Origin: Clostridium sp. KNHs205
GTDB taxonomy: Bacteria > Bacillota > Clostridia > Lachnospirales > Lachnospiraceae
Reading direction: 5' to 3'
Assembly (NCBI RefSeq): GCF_000702945.1
Contig: NZ_JNLE01000003.1
Span: 2,899,501 to 2,963,500, forward strand
Length of the DNA stretch: 64,000 bases
Part shown: piece after piece, positions 15,999 to 24,888 of the stretch
Layout of the letters: every line of letters starts with the position of its first letter
Numbering within the stretch: position 1 is the first letter of the stretch
Translations under genes and position numbers: made by a program
The notes under the pieces: generated by a model
Told to the model about the DNA's origin: nothing
The model's input: only the letters and a program-made list of their open reading frames with translations
Database searches by the model: none

Positions 15999-16148
15999 AT
16001 GTTTCTCCTTTTGTCGTTTATATATCTGGCTTTGCATATCAGGTTGATATTTCTAATTGTTAAAAGAACAAACTTACAGGGTAATAATTGATATAGGATT
16101 AGAAGAATACCAGATTAATTTACCTTTCGTTTGTTTGATTTTTATTTT

Positions 16149-16177
16149 AATATAACATACCGTATTAGAGAAGGCAA
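16149..16177 (-). promoter_or_regulatory. Promoter for the hydrolase-Crp/Fnr transcript
   Basis: On the minus strand TTGCCT (16177-16172) and TATATT (16154-16149) are separated by 17 bases, upstream of the hydrolase gene by about 150 bases. The leader between has no other recognised signal. Confidence 0.5.
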
Positions 16178-16236
16178 CAAGTAGCAGAAGCAGTGGAAAT
16201 TAATACGAATAAAAGAAAGTAATAACATATCATATT

Positions 16237-18078
16237 TTAGCTGGCAGAACCGGCAGCAAACTGACTGTTATACAAGTTTGCATAGAAGGTATCTGCGGCT
16301 AATAATTCTTTATGGGTACCATGTTCAATTATGGTACCGTTCTTCATTACCAGAATCATGTCTGCGGAACGGATAGTAGATAACCTGTGAGCTATTACAA
16401 AGCTGGTTTTTCCTTTCATGATCTGGTGCATGGCTTTCTGGATTTCAACTTCGGTTCTGGTATCTACGCTTGAGGTGGCTTCATCCAGAATCATAAGGGC
16501 AGGATTAGCAAGCATTGCCCTTGCAATGGTTAAGAGCTGCATCTGCCCTTGAGAGATATTGCCATCCTCGCTGGAGATGACGGTATCGTAACCCTTTTCT
16601 AAAGTACGGATGAACTGGTCACATCTGGCAGCTTTGGCAGCCTGTATGATTTCCTCTCGGGTGGCATCCATCTTACCATAAGCTATATTATCTGCAATTG
16701 TTCCCTGAAACAGCCAGGTATCCTGCAGAACCATACCGACGGTTTTTCTAAGTTCACTTTTGGGAAGGTCTTTGATATCAATACCGTCTATTAAGATTCT
16801 ACCGCCATTCAATTCATAGAATCGCATAAGCAGATTGATCAGTGTTGTCTTTCCAGCACCGGTAGGGCCGACAATAGCCACCATCTCATTGGGACGTACT
16901 GTCAGATTGATATCCTCCATCAGTACAGCATCCGGCCGGTAACCAAAGCGTACATGCTCAAAGCTTACGGCTCCTTTTGGCTCAGCTATATGCTTCGGTG
17001 CATGGGTATCAGGAGCTTCCTCTTCTTCATCAAGAAATTCAAAGACACGCTCTGCCGATGCCAGTGCTGCCTGCAATGAATTAAGGAAATAAGAGGATTG
17101 AGCTATAGGGTCAGATATCTGATTTACATACTGAAGGAAGGCCTGTATGGTACCAATGGTAATACTTCCGGCAGCAGCAAAAATACCGCCTACTATGGCT
17201 GTGACTACGAAACCAAGCTGTGTCAGAAAACGTATAGCGGGATAAATAGCAAACATAACGAACTGCGCTTTTTTGTTGGCAGCATACTGTCTTTCACTGA
17301 TTTCCCGGACAGTATTGATTACCTCCTTCTGCTGATTGAAGCTCTTTATTATCAGGTTTCCGGTATAGAATTCCTCGATGCTTCCGTTTAAGATACCTAA
17401 AATATTCTGGTTCTCAGCAGCGACCTCAAAGTTCTTCTTAGATATCCATTTGGTAGCAAATACACTTATGGACATGGCTGCCATAATGATTACCGTAAGT
17501 AAAGGGCTTTGTGTCAGCATTACCACAATACTGATGGAAATATTAAAGATCGCATTGATAAACTGCAGGGAGCCGGTTTTTAAAACTTCGGCAACTCTGT
17601 CCAGATCATTGGTTACCCGGCTTAACAGATTTCCTGTCTGATGGGTATCATAATAATTAAGAGGAAGCCTGGTGATTTTATCACTCATTTTCTTTCGCAG
17701 GGCTAATACCAGTTTTTCACCGACACCTGCCATGGTGTATTCCTGAAAAAAGGCAAAGAGGGAGCTGGTAAGATAGGATACAAGGAATAATACTATAGGA
17801 CCCCTGATAATACCGTAAAGCACGTGAAAGCTTCCGCCGAAGCCTTTTTCGTTTATTCCCCGAATCAACTGATCGATAGCCTTACCCAGAATCAGCGGTG
17901 TTGCGGCATATAAACCAATACTCATAATAGTTGAAAAAATAATAATTATTAAAGCGGCTTTTTGTTCCAATAATAATCCAAACAGCCGTTTAATGGCAGC
18001 TGTTGTGTCTTTTGGCATATCCTCATTTTCGTAGCCTGTTTTTATATTTTCTTTATTCTGTGTTTTATTTTTTTTCAT
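16237..18078 (-). CDS. ABC exporter half-transporter, canonical ATPase subunit
   Basis: A 613-residue half-transporter with six membrane helices (about 35-330) followed by a nucleotide-binding domain. Walker A is GPTGAGKTT near residues 404-411; the signature reads ISQGQMQL rather than LSGGQ; Walker B is LMILDEATSS with the catalytic glutamate; the switch histidine is in VIAHRLST. It belongs to the heterodimeric multidrug exporter group (LmrCD, BmrCD, TM287/288). The partner is the gene just upstream, five bases away. Together with the MarR regulator in front, this suggests drug or toxic-compound efflux. The substrate is not predictable. Confidence 0.93.
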   Translation of the reverse strand: MKKNKTQNKENIKTGYENEDMPKDTTAAIKRLFGLLLEQKAALIIIIFSTIMSIGLYAATPLILGKAIDQLIRGINEKGFGGSFHVLYGIIRGPIVLFLVSYLTSSLFAFFQEYTMAGVGEKLVLALRKKMSDKITRLPLNYYDTHQTGNLLSRVTNDLDRVAEVLKTGSLQFINAIFNISISIVVMLTQSPLLTVIIMAAMSISVFATKWISKKNFEVAAENQNILGILNGSIEEFYTGNLIIKSFNQQKEVINTVREISERQYAANKKAQFVMFAIYPAIRFLTQLGFVVTAIVGGIFAAAGSITIGTIQAFLQYVNQISDPIAQSSYFLNSLQAALASAERVFEFLDEEEEAPDTHAPKHIAEPKGAVSFEHVRFGYRPDAVLMEDINLTVRPNEMVAIVGPTGAGKTTLINLLMRFYELNGGRILIDGIDIKDLPKSELRKTVGMVLQDTWLFQGTIADNIAYGKMDATREEIIQAAKAARCDQFIRTLEKGYDTVISSEDGNISQGQMQLLTIARAMLANPALMILDEATSSVDTRTEVEIQKAMHQIMKGKTSFVIAHRLSTIRSADMILVMKNGTIIEHGTHKELLAADTFYANLYNSQFAAGSAS

Positions 18079-18083
18079 TAATA

Positions 18084-19814
18084 TTACATCTCCTTTTCAG
18101 TAAGCTGGGAGTCAGCGATTTCCTTGTAAACACTGCAGGTTGCCAGTAACTCTTCATGTCTGCCCATACCTGCGATTCTACCGTCATCCAGTACAATAAT
18201 CTGGTCTGCGTCCATTATAGTGCTGATTCGCTGGGCGATAATAACTACGGCGGCCTCCTTCATTTCCTGCTTTAAGGCAGCCCTGAGAGCTGCATCTGTT
18301 TTAAAATCCAAAGCAGAGAAGCTGTCGTCAAAGATATAGACAGGTGATTTTTTAACCAAAGCTCTTGCAATACATAAACGCTGCTTCTGTCCGCCGGAAA
18401 AATTCGTACCTGCCTGGGCTACCGGACTGTCATAACCTGCTTCAAGAGATTCAATAAATGCGTCCGCCTGGGCTATCTCTGCAGCAGATTTAAGCTCTGC
18501 AGCAGTAGCTTCTTTATGCCCCATACGCAGATTATCAGCAATGGTGCCGCTGAATAAAAATGCCTTTTGCGGAACATAGCTTAAACGATTCCTAAGATGC
18601 TCCTGGGACATTGTACGGATATCCTTTCCTTCCATAAGTATCTGTCCGGACTGGATGTCATATAAACGCAGCATCAGTCCTGCAATGGTACTTTTACCGG
18701 AGCCGGTTCCTCCGATAATTGCAGTTGTCTTTCCACTTTCACAGCTGAAGCTTAGACCTTCCAGTACCGGTCTTTCAGCTCCTTTGTAAGAAAAGCTGAC
18801 ATTTTTAAATACGATTTTTTCTGTATTTTCTGTCTCGGAGCTTGTAAGTTTGCCTTGCGGGTCGGTTATCTCAGGGACAATATCAAGGATTTCCTTTATA
18901 CGATCCATACAAGCCATCATTCGAGGAACCATAACCAGAACCATAGCTGACATCATTAGATATATCAGCATCAGAATAGTATATTCGGTTACTGCTGAGA
19001 TACTTCCGATGAGTATCTTCTGCTGAAGTACCTGGTAACCTCCAAACCAAACCACCGCTGCCATGGTCAGGCCCATAATGGTCCATACTACCGGATTAAA
19101 GGCTGCAAAAATTCTGTTAAGTTTTATAACATTGTCAGCATATTCCGTAAAAGCATTGTCTGACCTGCCGCGTTCATAGCTGGAATTGTCAAATGCCCTT
19201 ATTACCCTGATACCTACTATGGATTCACGCACAAGCCGGTTAACCGTATCCACTCTCTCCTGGATTGTTTTGGAGACAGGATTTGCCTTCCAGAACAATA
19301 AACCGATAACAAGAAAAAATAGTAGCATTGCGGCTAAGGGTATGAATACCAGTGAAGGACTTATGACAGCGGTCATAATTACCGCAGCAACCGCAATAAG
19401 GGGAGTAGGCAGTATCATCTGGGTAATCATAATAATAGTCTGCTGTATGATTGTTACATCGCTGGTGGTTCTTGTAATTAAGGAAGCCGTACTAAAATGG
19501 TTAAACTCTTTAACAGAGAGAAGCTGTGTCTTAGAAAACAGCATTTCCCTTAAATGTTTTCCTGCCAAGGCTGCAAGATCTGCACACAGATAACTGCCCC
19601 ACAGAGAGACCAGAGCCGTAAGACCTGCCGCTGCAAGCATCTGCAGACCAATGGTAATAATAGCCGGCACATTCTTTTCAACGATACCTTTATCTATAAC
19701 ATTTGCCGCAAAATAAGGAACCATAAGGGTTCCGAATGCCTGCAGCAGAGAAGAGAAGATGATTAAGAAAAGCATCTTTTTATTATCTTTTAGAAACTGC
19801 AATAAATATTTCAT
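18084..19814 (-). CDS. ABC exporter half-transporter, degenerate ATPase subunit
   Basis: A 576-residue partner of the adjacent half-transporter, with six membrane helices (about 15-310) and a nucleotide-binding domain. Walker A is GGTGSGKST and the signature FSGGQKQRL is canonical. The residue after Walker B is aspartate (IFDDSFSALD) where glutamate is expected, and the switch histidine is replaced by glutamine (IIAQRIST). These two changes define the non-catalytic site seen in one subunit of TM287/288 and LmrCD-type heterodimers. The pair therefore probably hydrolyses ATP at one site only. The order MarR, degenerate subunit, canonical subunit is common in Firmicutes. Confidence 0.93.
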   Translation of the reverse strand: MKYLLQFLKDNKKMLFLIIFSSLLQAFGTLMVPYFAANVIDKGIVEKNVPAIITIGLQMLAAAGLTALVSLWGSYLCADLAALAGKHLREMLFSKTQLLSVKEFNHFSTASLITRTTSDVTIIQQTIIMITQMILPTPLIAVAAVIMTAVISPSLVFIPLAAMLLFFLVIGLLFWKANPVSKTIQERVDTVNRLVRESIVGIRVIRAFDNSSYERGRSDNAFTEYADNVIKLNRIFAAFNPVVWTIMGLTMAAVVWFGGYQVLQQKILIGSISAVTEYTILMLIYLMMSAMVLVMVPRMMACMDRIKEILDIVPEITDPQGKLTSSETENTEKIVFKNVSFSYKGAERPVLEGLSFSCESGKTTAIIGGTGSGKSTIAGLMLRLYDIQSGQILMEGKDIRTMSQEHLRNRLSYVPQKAFLFSGTIADNLRMGHKEATAAELKSAAEIAQADAFIESLEAGYDSPVAQAGTNFSGGQKQRLCIARALVKKSPVYIFDDSFSALDFKTDAALRAALKQEMKEAAVVIIAQRISTIMDADQIIVLDDGRIAGMGRHEELLATCSVYKEIADSQLTEKEM

Positions 19815-19929
19815 GAATAACTATCCTCCTTGAGAAATCCCCTATTACATTTGAACAATAGCAGTTAACTTCTAACAACTACATTATACCTGCACAACCA
19901 TCACGGTATATTTCTGTATACAGCAGTGA

Positions 19930-20418
19930 TTATAAACGATCTGAATTCTTTATAATCGGTGCAGAAGAAGTCTCTTTAAAAGTCTGCATAATCTTCTTTA
20001 ATTGTGCAAGAAAAGCCTGTTCACCCCTGACCATTGCCTCTCTGTCCTCGGCAGCCATACTTGTAAAAGCACCTTCCTCCAGCTGAAACATATCTGACAT
20101 AATATGATCAGCGTATTTTTTTCCGGCTTCCGTAAATAATATGTTTTTGTTTCGTTTGTCCAGTTTTGATACTTCTTTCCGTATATATCCCTTTCTTTCA
20201 AAGGAATCTAAAATGGTATTAACCGTTTGTTTGGGATAGAGAAGCTTTTCGCATATAAAATGCTGTGTACATTCCTCCGGATAATCGTATATCATCTGGA
20301 GAATAAAAAGGGTAGTAGAAGTAAGTCCGTGCATTTTCGCCAATTCTTCATATACATAACCGGTTTCGAAGTACATCTCATAATAACTTTTTATAGCCTT
20401 CTTGATATCATCCTGCAT
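19930..20418 (-). CDS. MarR-family transcriptional regulator
   Basis: A 162-residue winged-helix regulator. The recognition region is CTQHFICEKLLYPKQTVNTILDSFERKGYI followed by the wing KLDKRNKNILFTEAGKKYA; these two halves are typical of MarR. It heads the ABC exporter genes with a 115-base gap. A perfect palindrome lies just upstream of its start, so it probably represses its own operon until a ligand binds. Confidence 0.92.
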   Translation of the reverse strand: MQDDIKKAIKSYYEMYFETGYVYEELAKMHGLTSTTLFILQMIYDYPEECTQHFICEKLLYPKQTVNTILDSFERKGYIRKEVSKLDKRNKNILFTEAGKKYADHIMSDMFQLEEGAFTSMAAEDREAMVRGEQAFLAQLKKIMQTFKETSSAPIIKNSDRL

Positions 20419-20440
20419 AGGCCGATGCCTCCTTAAAAAT

Positions 20441-20462
20441 ATTAGTCCGATTACGGACTAAT
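20441..20462. promoter_or_regulatory. MarR operator (perfect palindrome)
   Basis: ATTAGTCCG-N4-CGGACTAAT is a perfect 9-4-9 palindrome lying 22 bases before the MarR start, a typical position and size for a MarR autorepression site. Confidence 0.75.
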
Positions 20463-20540
20463 TAACAATCTAACACATTTAAAAGATTTTGTCACGCAGG
20501 AAAATATAAATTCTTTATTAATTTTGTTACATCATAATGA

Positions 20541-20580
20541 AAGAGTCAGTGTCTTGGCTACAAAGAAGACACTGACTCTT
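20541..20580 (-). terminator. Terminator after the AraC gene
   Basis: A perfect 15-bp stem (AAGAGTCAGTGTCTT and its complement) with a 10-base loop, flanked by T-rich sequence on both strands. It ends 31 bases after the stop of the minus-strand AraC gene and may work in either direction. Confidence 0.8.
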
Positions 20581-20611
20581 TTGGACAATTATACCAATTA
20601 TTTTAAGATTA

Positions 20612-21574
20612 TTATAAGTAATACCCCTTTCTATACTGGCTCGGTGTAACGTGGTATATTTCTTTAAACGCTTTGGTAAACATTCCCGGACTTTTATAAC
20701 CGCATTTTAATGCTATGCTGCTTATATCCAATTCGTCATCAGCCAGTAATAGCATTGCCTTTTTCATTTTTTCCATATGAATATATTCCTTTACGCTAAG
20801 GCCGAATTCCGATTTAAAACATCTATGTAATTTGCTTTCGCTTAAGGCAGTCACTTTAGCTAGTTCATCTATACCAGGAGGTGACAGTATATTATCATGT
20901 ATCAACTCCACCGCAGCAAGAATCTTCTTTTTCACATCCCAGGATACATGGTATGCCCTCTTTTGAATAATCCGCGAATGCCGCGAAACATTATGTTCAA
21001 TTAATGAGAACAATTCTAAGACCTTATAGACATAATACTTCAATTCGATATCAGAATACCGCACCTCCCATTTCAGCTGTTCCATTACCAGAGTTATGTC
21101 CGGTGTATTATAATCCTTATCTTCCCACTTTTTTATTATTCCAAGAGATAGAGGGCTGCTCATGAAACCTCTTTTGTACATATCTTTCAGGAAACTCTCG
21201 GAAATCTGCAAACAGGTACAACATACATGCTCCTCCTTTTCAAAGAGGAACTTAACTGGCATGGCAGGATTTATGTAAATGTGGTTCCTGGAGGTTAAAA
21301 CTTTTGTTTTCGTGCCGTTTTGCACGATTTTAATACTTCCGCAGTCAAAGCTTAGGAAAAGCATACTGGGTTCTTTACAATCCATTACATATGTCAAAGT
21401 GGAGGATAAGGTAAACCACCAACTTGAAACAAACAAGCCCTGTGCAGGATTTGTTTCATAAATCCAGCCATTTCCTATTAGAATGGGAAAGTAATAAGCT
21501 TTACCATTGCCGTATTCTTTTATCTCCAAACCTAACTGTTCTGCCAGGTTCTCCAGTACAGAGAATTTATTCAT
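20612..21574 (-). CDS. AraC-family transcriptional regulator
   Basis: A 320-residue regulator with a C-terminal double helix-turn-helix: ILSPPGIDELAKVTALSESKLHRCFKS is the first, and ISSIALKCGYKSPGMFTKAFK then YHVTPSQYRKG is the second and AraC signature. The N-terminal 200 residues are a divergent sensor with a cysteine pair (EEHVCCTCLQ). It is divergent from an iron-siderophore-type binding lipoprotein. AraC proteins beside siderophore uptake genes usually activate them, sometimes with the siderophore as ligand, so that role is likely but inferred. AGGGGTGAT precedes the ATG. Confidence 0.9.
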   Translation of the reverse strand: MNKFSVLENLAEQLGLEIKEYGNGKAYYFPILIGNGWIYETNPAQGLFVSSWWFTLSSTLTYVMDCKEPSMLFLSFDCGSIKIVQNGTKTKVLTSRNHIYINPAMPVKFLFEKEEHVCCTCLQISESFLKDMYKRGFMSSPLSLGIIKKWEDKDYNTPDITLVMEQLKWEVRYSDIELKYYVYKVLELFSLIEHNVSRHSRIIQKRAYHVSWDVKKKILAAVELIHDNILSPPGIDELAKVTALSESKLHRCFKSEFGLSVKEYIHMEKMKKAMLLLADDELDISSIALKCGYKSPGMFTKAFKEIYHVTPSQYRKGYYL

Positions 21575-21591
21575 TGTATCACCCCTGCGTA

Positions 21592-21614
21592 TATTATTAT
21601 TATTATTATTATTA
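21592..21614. repeat. ATT trinucleotide microsatellite in the AraC leader
   Basis: Seven perfect ATT units plus flanking bases (23 bp in total) lie just upstream of the ribosome site of the minus-strand AraC gene. Such tracts can change copy number by slippage. Confidence 0.85.
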
Positions 21615-21832
21615 GGATAAGTTACTTAATACACCTGTCAGTGTATAATAATTCAGTCTAAACTATAACATTTGTGATAGTGAGAATCAATACCACAATC
21701 GCTCTTTTTAGGATATTGCTCGCTTGTTTTTAACAGCTGACTGATATATGGATTTAAAGTATATTCAGTAATCACAAGGAACCGCGTGCTTTATAGTATT
21801 CGTGACACCTTTTAGAGTATCCTTTTCATGAA

Positions 21833-21886
21833 TTGACTGACAGTAAAACAGATGCTATAATTTGAAAAGTTAGTTTCTTCTAACTT
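21833..21886 (+). promoter_or_regulatory. Promoter and operator-like palindrome of the binding-lipoprotein gene
   Basis: TTGACT at 21833-21838 and a perfect TATAAT at 21856-21861 are 17 bases apart. Immediately downstream, at the expected transcription start, AAGTTAG-N6-CTAACTT (21867-21886) is an inverted repeat suited to a repressor. Its outer bases resemble DtxR/IdeR-type iron boxes loosely; this is a guess. Confidence 0.7.
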
Positions 21887-21914
21887 AATCGGAAAATAGC
21901 AAGGAGATAAAATT

Positions 21915-22922
21915 ATGAAAAATATTATTAAAAAAGTTATTATTTCAATAACTGTTTTGACCATGATTTTTGGTCTTACCGCCTGCGGTTCTAGAGGAGC
22001 TTCCTCAGAAACTTCCTCAAAAAATACCCTGGCAGACTCCCAGGCTGGCAATGATCAGGCTGCAACTTCTGAATCTCCGGATAAAGAAAGCGAAGCAGCT
22101 GGTGCTACTGAGGCTGTTCAGACGATAACAACTCTCAAAGGAGATGTCACGATACCTGTTGAACCTAAACGTATTGTGGTAGCTTTCTTTCAGGGAGATT
22201 TCCTTGCGCTGGGGATAAAACCTGTGGGTACGACCTTTAATGATGATGCTATTTTTCAGGAGGAGTTAGGTGATGTAACGGTTATTGATGCCTGGGGGCT
22301 GGATCCGGAACTTGTAATGTCCTTAAAACCGGACTTAATCATCTGGAATAATCCGGACGAATACGAAACCTTAAGTAAGATCGCACCTACCCTTATTATG
22401 GATTACTATTCAATGGACTACACCCAAAGGCTTACTTTCTTCGGACAAATCACCGGAAAAGAGGAGAAGGCACAAGAATTGATTAATGCATTTACCGAAA
22501 AAGTTGCAGAAAGTAAGAAAAAGCTTTCGGAGGCTGGAAAACTGGACCAGACTGTTATTCTTCTGGAAAATCAGCAGGCTGGCAGCTTGAGGGCTTTCGG
22601 AAATGATTACGGAAGAGGTGGAGAGTTAATTTATAACGAACTTGGGTTTAATGCGCCTGAGCGAATTATAACAGAAGTCATAAATGCTGAGGGAGTAAGT
22701 TTTATTGATATTTCCTACGAGGTATTAGGAGAATACTCCGCTGATTATATATTCTCCGATGAAAATATTAAAGAATTAGCAGATAACCAGGTGTTTAATT
22801 CTCTTTCTGCCGTAAGGGAAGGCAGATTAATTGAAACCAACAGCGGTATGTTCTGGTTCTCAGACATTACTTCTATGAATGCTCAATTGGAATTTATCGT
22901 TGATAACATATTAAACCATTAA
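21915..22922 (+). CDS. ABC-type iron-siderophore substrate-binding lipoprotein
   Basis: A 335-residue lipoprotein: the lipobox LTAC (Cys24) follows a hydrophobic signal, then a low-complexity Ser/Glu-rich linker. The body is a class III periplasmic-binding fold of the FhuD/YfiY/YxeB kind, with VEPKRIVVAFFQGDFLALGIKPVG at the start, LKPDLIIWN, and a C-terminal GRLIETNSGMFWF segment. It should bind a ferric siderophore (perhaps hydroxamate) outside the membrane. No permease or ATPase gene is adjacent, so it must share a transporter encoded elsewhere. GCAAGGAGAT precedes the ATG. Confidence 0.9.
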   Translation: MKNIIKKVIISITVLTMIFGLTACGSRGASSETSSKNTLADSQAGNDQAATSESPDKESEAAGATEAVQTITTLKGDVTIPVEPKRIVVAFFQGDFLALGIKPVGTTFNDDAIFQEELGDVTVIDAWGLDPELVMSLKPDLIIWNNPDEYETLSKIAPTLIMDYYSMDYTQRLTFFGQITGKEEKAQELINAFTEKVAESKKKLSEAGKLDQTVILLENQQAGSLRAFGNDYGRGGELIYNELGFNAPERIITEVINAEGVSFIDISYEVLGEYSADYIFSDENIKELADNQVFNSLSAVREGRLIETNSGMFWFSDITSMNAQLEFIVDNILNH

Positions 22923-23061
22923 TTTCTTTTCTATTATACATAAGGCAAGGCAAGAAGGTATTGATAAGCTCTTGCATTTTGTCTCAGAAAGCGTTGAGTG
23001 AGAATTTGTTACTAAAGGAAAGGTCGGGCATATGTTATTATGAAAAATTAAAGGAGGGATA

Positions 23062-23091
23062 AAATAGGGGCTGTTACAAAAGCCCCTATTT
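23062..23091. terminator. Bidirectional terminator between convergent genes
   Basis: AAATAGGGGCT and its complement form an 11-bp stem with an 8-base loop between the lipoprotein gene and the convergent flavoenzyme gene. It is flanked by A-rich and T-rich bases. An AAAGGAGGG just upstream looks like a ribosome site but no start codon follows. Confidence 0.75.
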
Positions 23092-23105
23092 GTATTGAAT
23101 TGAGT

Positions 23106-24575
23106 CTAATGATTATTTATTAGAGATGTTACATATCTGAAGCCTCTTGGATTTCCTGTTTGAACTTCTGGTATATCTTTAACTTTCTTTTCTGAGATGC
23201 TTGAGGGCAGGCAATTGCTGTCTCTGACCGGCTGCAATCCCTGCGGATAGGAAAAAATATTGAAAGGGTCGTATTTTAACTTGATTTCCTCCAGTTCCTT
23301 AACATGCCCGCCATAGTATTCCTTTAAATAGCGGTTGATTCCGTAATAAGGAAAATTAATATAAGAGCCGGTGGTCAGTGCTTCGAATTCCGGATATCTG
23401 CAGGCAATCCAGTTTCGTCCTGCACTTGCATATTGATTCTCTTCCCAAACGGTTTCCAGCCAGAGGATATAATGGGCTTCTCTATAAAAGAAAGCCGTCT
23501 CCTGAACGTTTGTTTCTCTTACTCTGCCGCCCAGCGCATATAAGGATAAACCTCTAAAAACAGAACCCTCAGCAGGCTCACTTATTAAGTCAGCTAATTC
23601 TGAAAGCTCACAATTAGAGTATTTACAAAAAGCAAAACCGCTGACCGCCTGGAATTTCTCGAAAGGAGGATAGGCACTGCCAAGGATTGTTACAGCTTCT
23701 AAAAAGGACATGGCTTCAATATTATATACAGCCTTAGGCAGGATAAGAAAAGGCTCAAGGAGTTCTTTGGCTTTCTCAGGTGTTCCATAGAAAATACCTC
23801 TAATCAGCATGGACTGTCCATCTGTTTTTGAATAATATATTCTGGCAATCAGAGTCATCCGAATATCTGCGTAAGGAATCCAGTCCTGCCAGACTTTAAG
23901 AAAATCTTCCTGAGTCTGTGTATCTACTCTAAGATAATCAATTTCAATTAAGGTAACATTGCCGGTCTTAGGAGGCAATTGGAAGGTCATTGAAGTAATA
24001 ACTCCGAAATTACCTCCTCCGGCACCACGGCACGCCCAAAAGAGATCAGCATTGCTGGAAGCATTTGCTCTTACGACATTTCCCTGATAATCCACTAACT
24101 CTAACTCCGTAAGGCTGTCACATCCTAATCCAAAGTACCTGCAAGACAGCCCCCAGCCGCCCCCTGTGGCATATCCGCTTAAGCCCACAGTGGGACACGT
24201 GCCGCCTGGAAAGGGGTAACCATGTTCTCCAAGGTAATTATATAACTGGCTGTTTGTTACTCCGCCTTGTACCTGAACAACATTTCTTTCATCTTCTAGA
24301 GAGATACTATTCATCTCACTTACATCAATCACTAATACACAATTACCATTTGAATAACCTTCATAATTATGACCGCCGCTTCGTATACGAGGAGGAATGC
24401 AGTGGCAGACAGACCATTTGACAGCATTACTTACATCCTCCACACAACAGCAATAATTTATAATTAGCGGATAGTTCTGTACTCCATGATTAAAGCCTTG
24501 TCTGGCTTCATCGTAATCAGGATCTGTGGGCAGTACAATTCGCCCGGTTAGTCCGTCCAGAAAGTGTTCTTCCAT
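23106..24575 (-). CDS. FAD-linked oxidase of the berberine-bridge-enzyme-like family
   Basis: A 489-residue PCMH-type flavoprotein. The FAD domain (about 35-205) has RSGGHNYEGYS with His69 and GGTCPTVGLSGY with Cys127, the pair that binds FAD covalently at two points in BBE-like enzymes. The C-terminal BBE motif is present (YYGGHVKELEEIKLKYDPFN at about 430-450). Family members oxidise sugars or alcohols, passing electrons to oxygen; several act on oligosaccharides. No signal peptide is seen, so a cytoplasmic location is likely. An oxygen-using oxidase is unexpected in an anaerobe, so another acceptor is possible. GAAGGAA precedes the ATG. Confidence 0.9.
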   Translation of the reverse strand: MEEHFLDGLTGRIVLPTDPDYDEARQGFNHGVQNYPLIINYCCCVEDVSNAVKWSVCHCIPPRIRSGGHNYEGYSNGNCVLVIDVSEMNSISLEDERNVVQVQGGVTNSQLYNYLGEHGYPFPGGTCPTVGLSGYATGGGWGLSCRYFGLGCDSLTELELVDYQGNVVRANASSNADLFWACRGAGGGNFGVITSMTFQLPPKTGNVTLIEIDYLRVDTQTQEDFLKVWQDWIPYADIRMTLIARIYYSKTDGQSMLIRGIFYGTPEKAKELLEPFLILPKAVYNIEAMSFLEAVTILGSAYPPFEKFQAVSGFAFCKYSNCELSELADLISEPAEGSVFRGLSLYALGGRVRETNVQETAFFYREAHYILWLETVWEENQYASAGRNWIACRYPEFEALTTGSYINFPYYGINRYLKEYYGGHVKELEEIKLKYDPFNIFSYPQGLQPVRDSNCLPSSISEKKVKDIPEVQTGNPRGFRYVTSLINNH

Positions 24576-24888
24576 TTATATTCCTTCTTTCCTATATTAT
24601 CTGCTCCAATGGTCTAGAGCAGATACAGTTTTTCTACATCATATGCTATAAATTGCAGAAAGTACGCTGTAAGAAGGAAAGAGAATGCAAAGTTGTTAAT
24701 ATACACTAAATATGGTAAAATATATTAAATTAAAAAAATATAGGGCTGTAAAATAGTCAATGTATAAATTAATAAATCCTGCAAATATGAAATTTCTAAT
24801 ATGGAGATTTGTAGCTGAATGAAAAATAAAACATAATTTCCGAATTACTAATGAATCAATAAATCAGACGAAAAAGGGGAAAATGAAC
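24576..24888. other. AT-rich intergenic region
   Basis: Divergent spacer between the flavoenzyme and the SUFU-domain gene. It is very AT-rich and contains no open frame, terminator or clear promoter that I can support, apart from the GGGGA ribosome site at 24876-24880. Confidence 0.4.
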
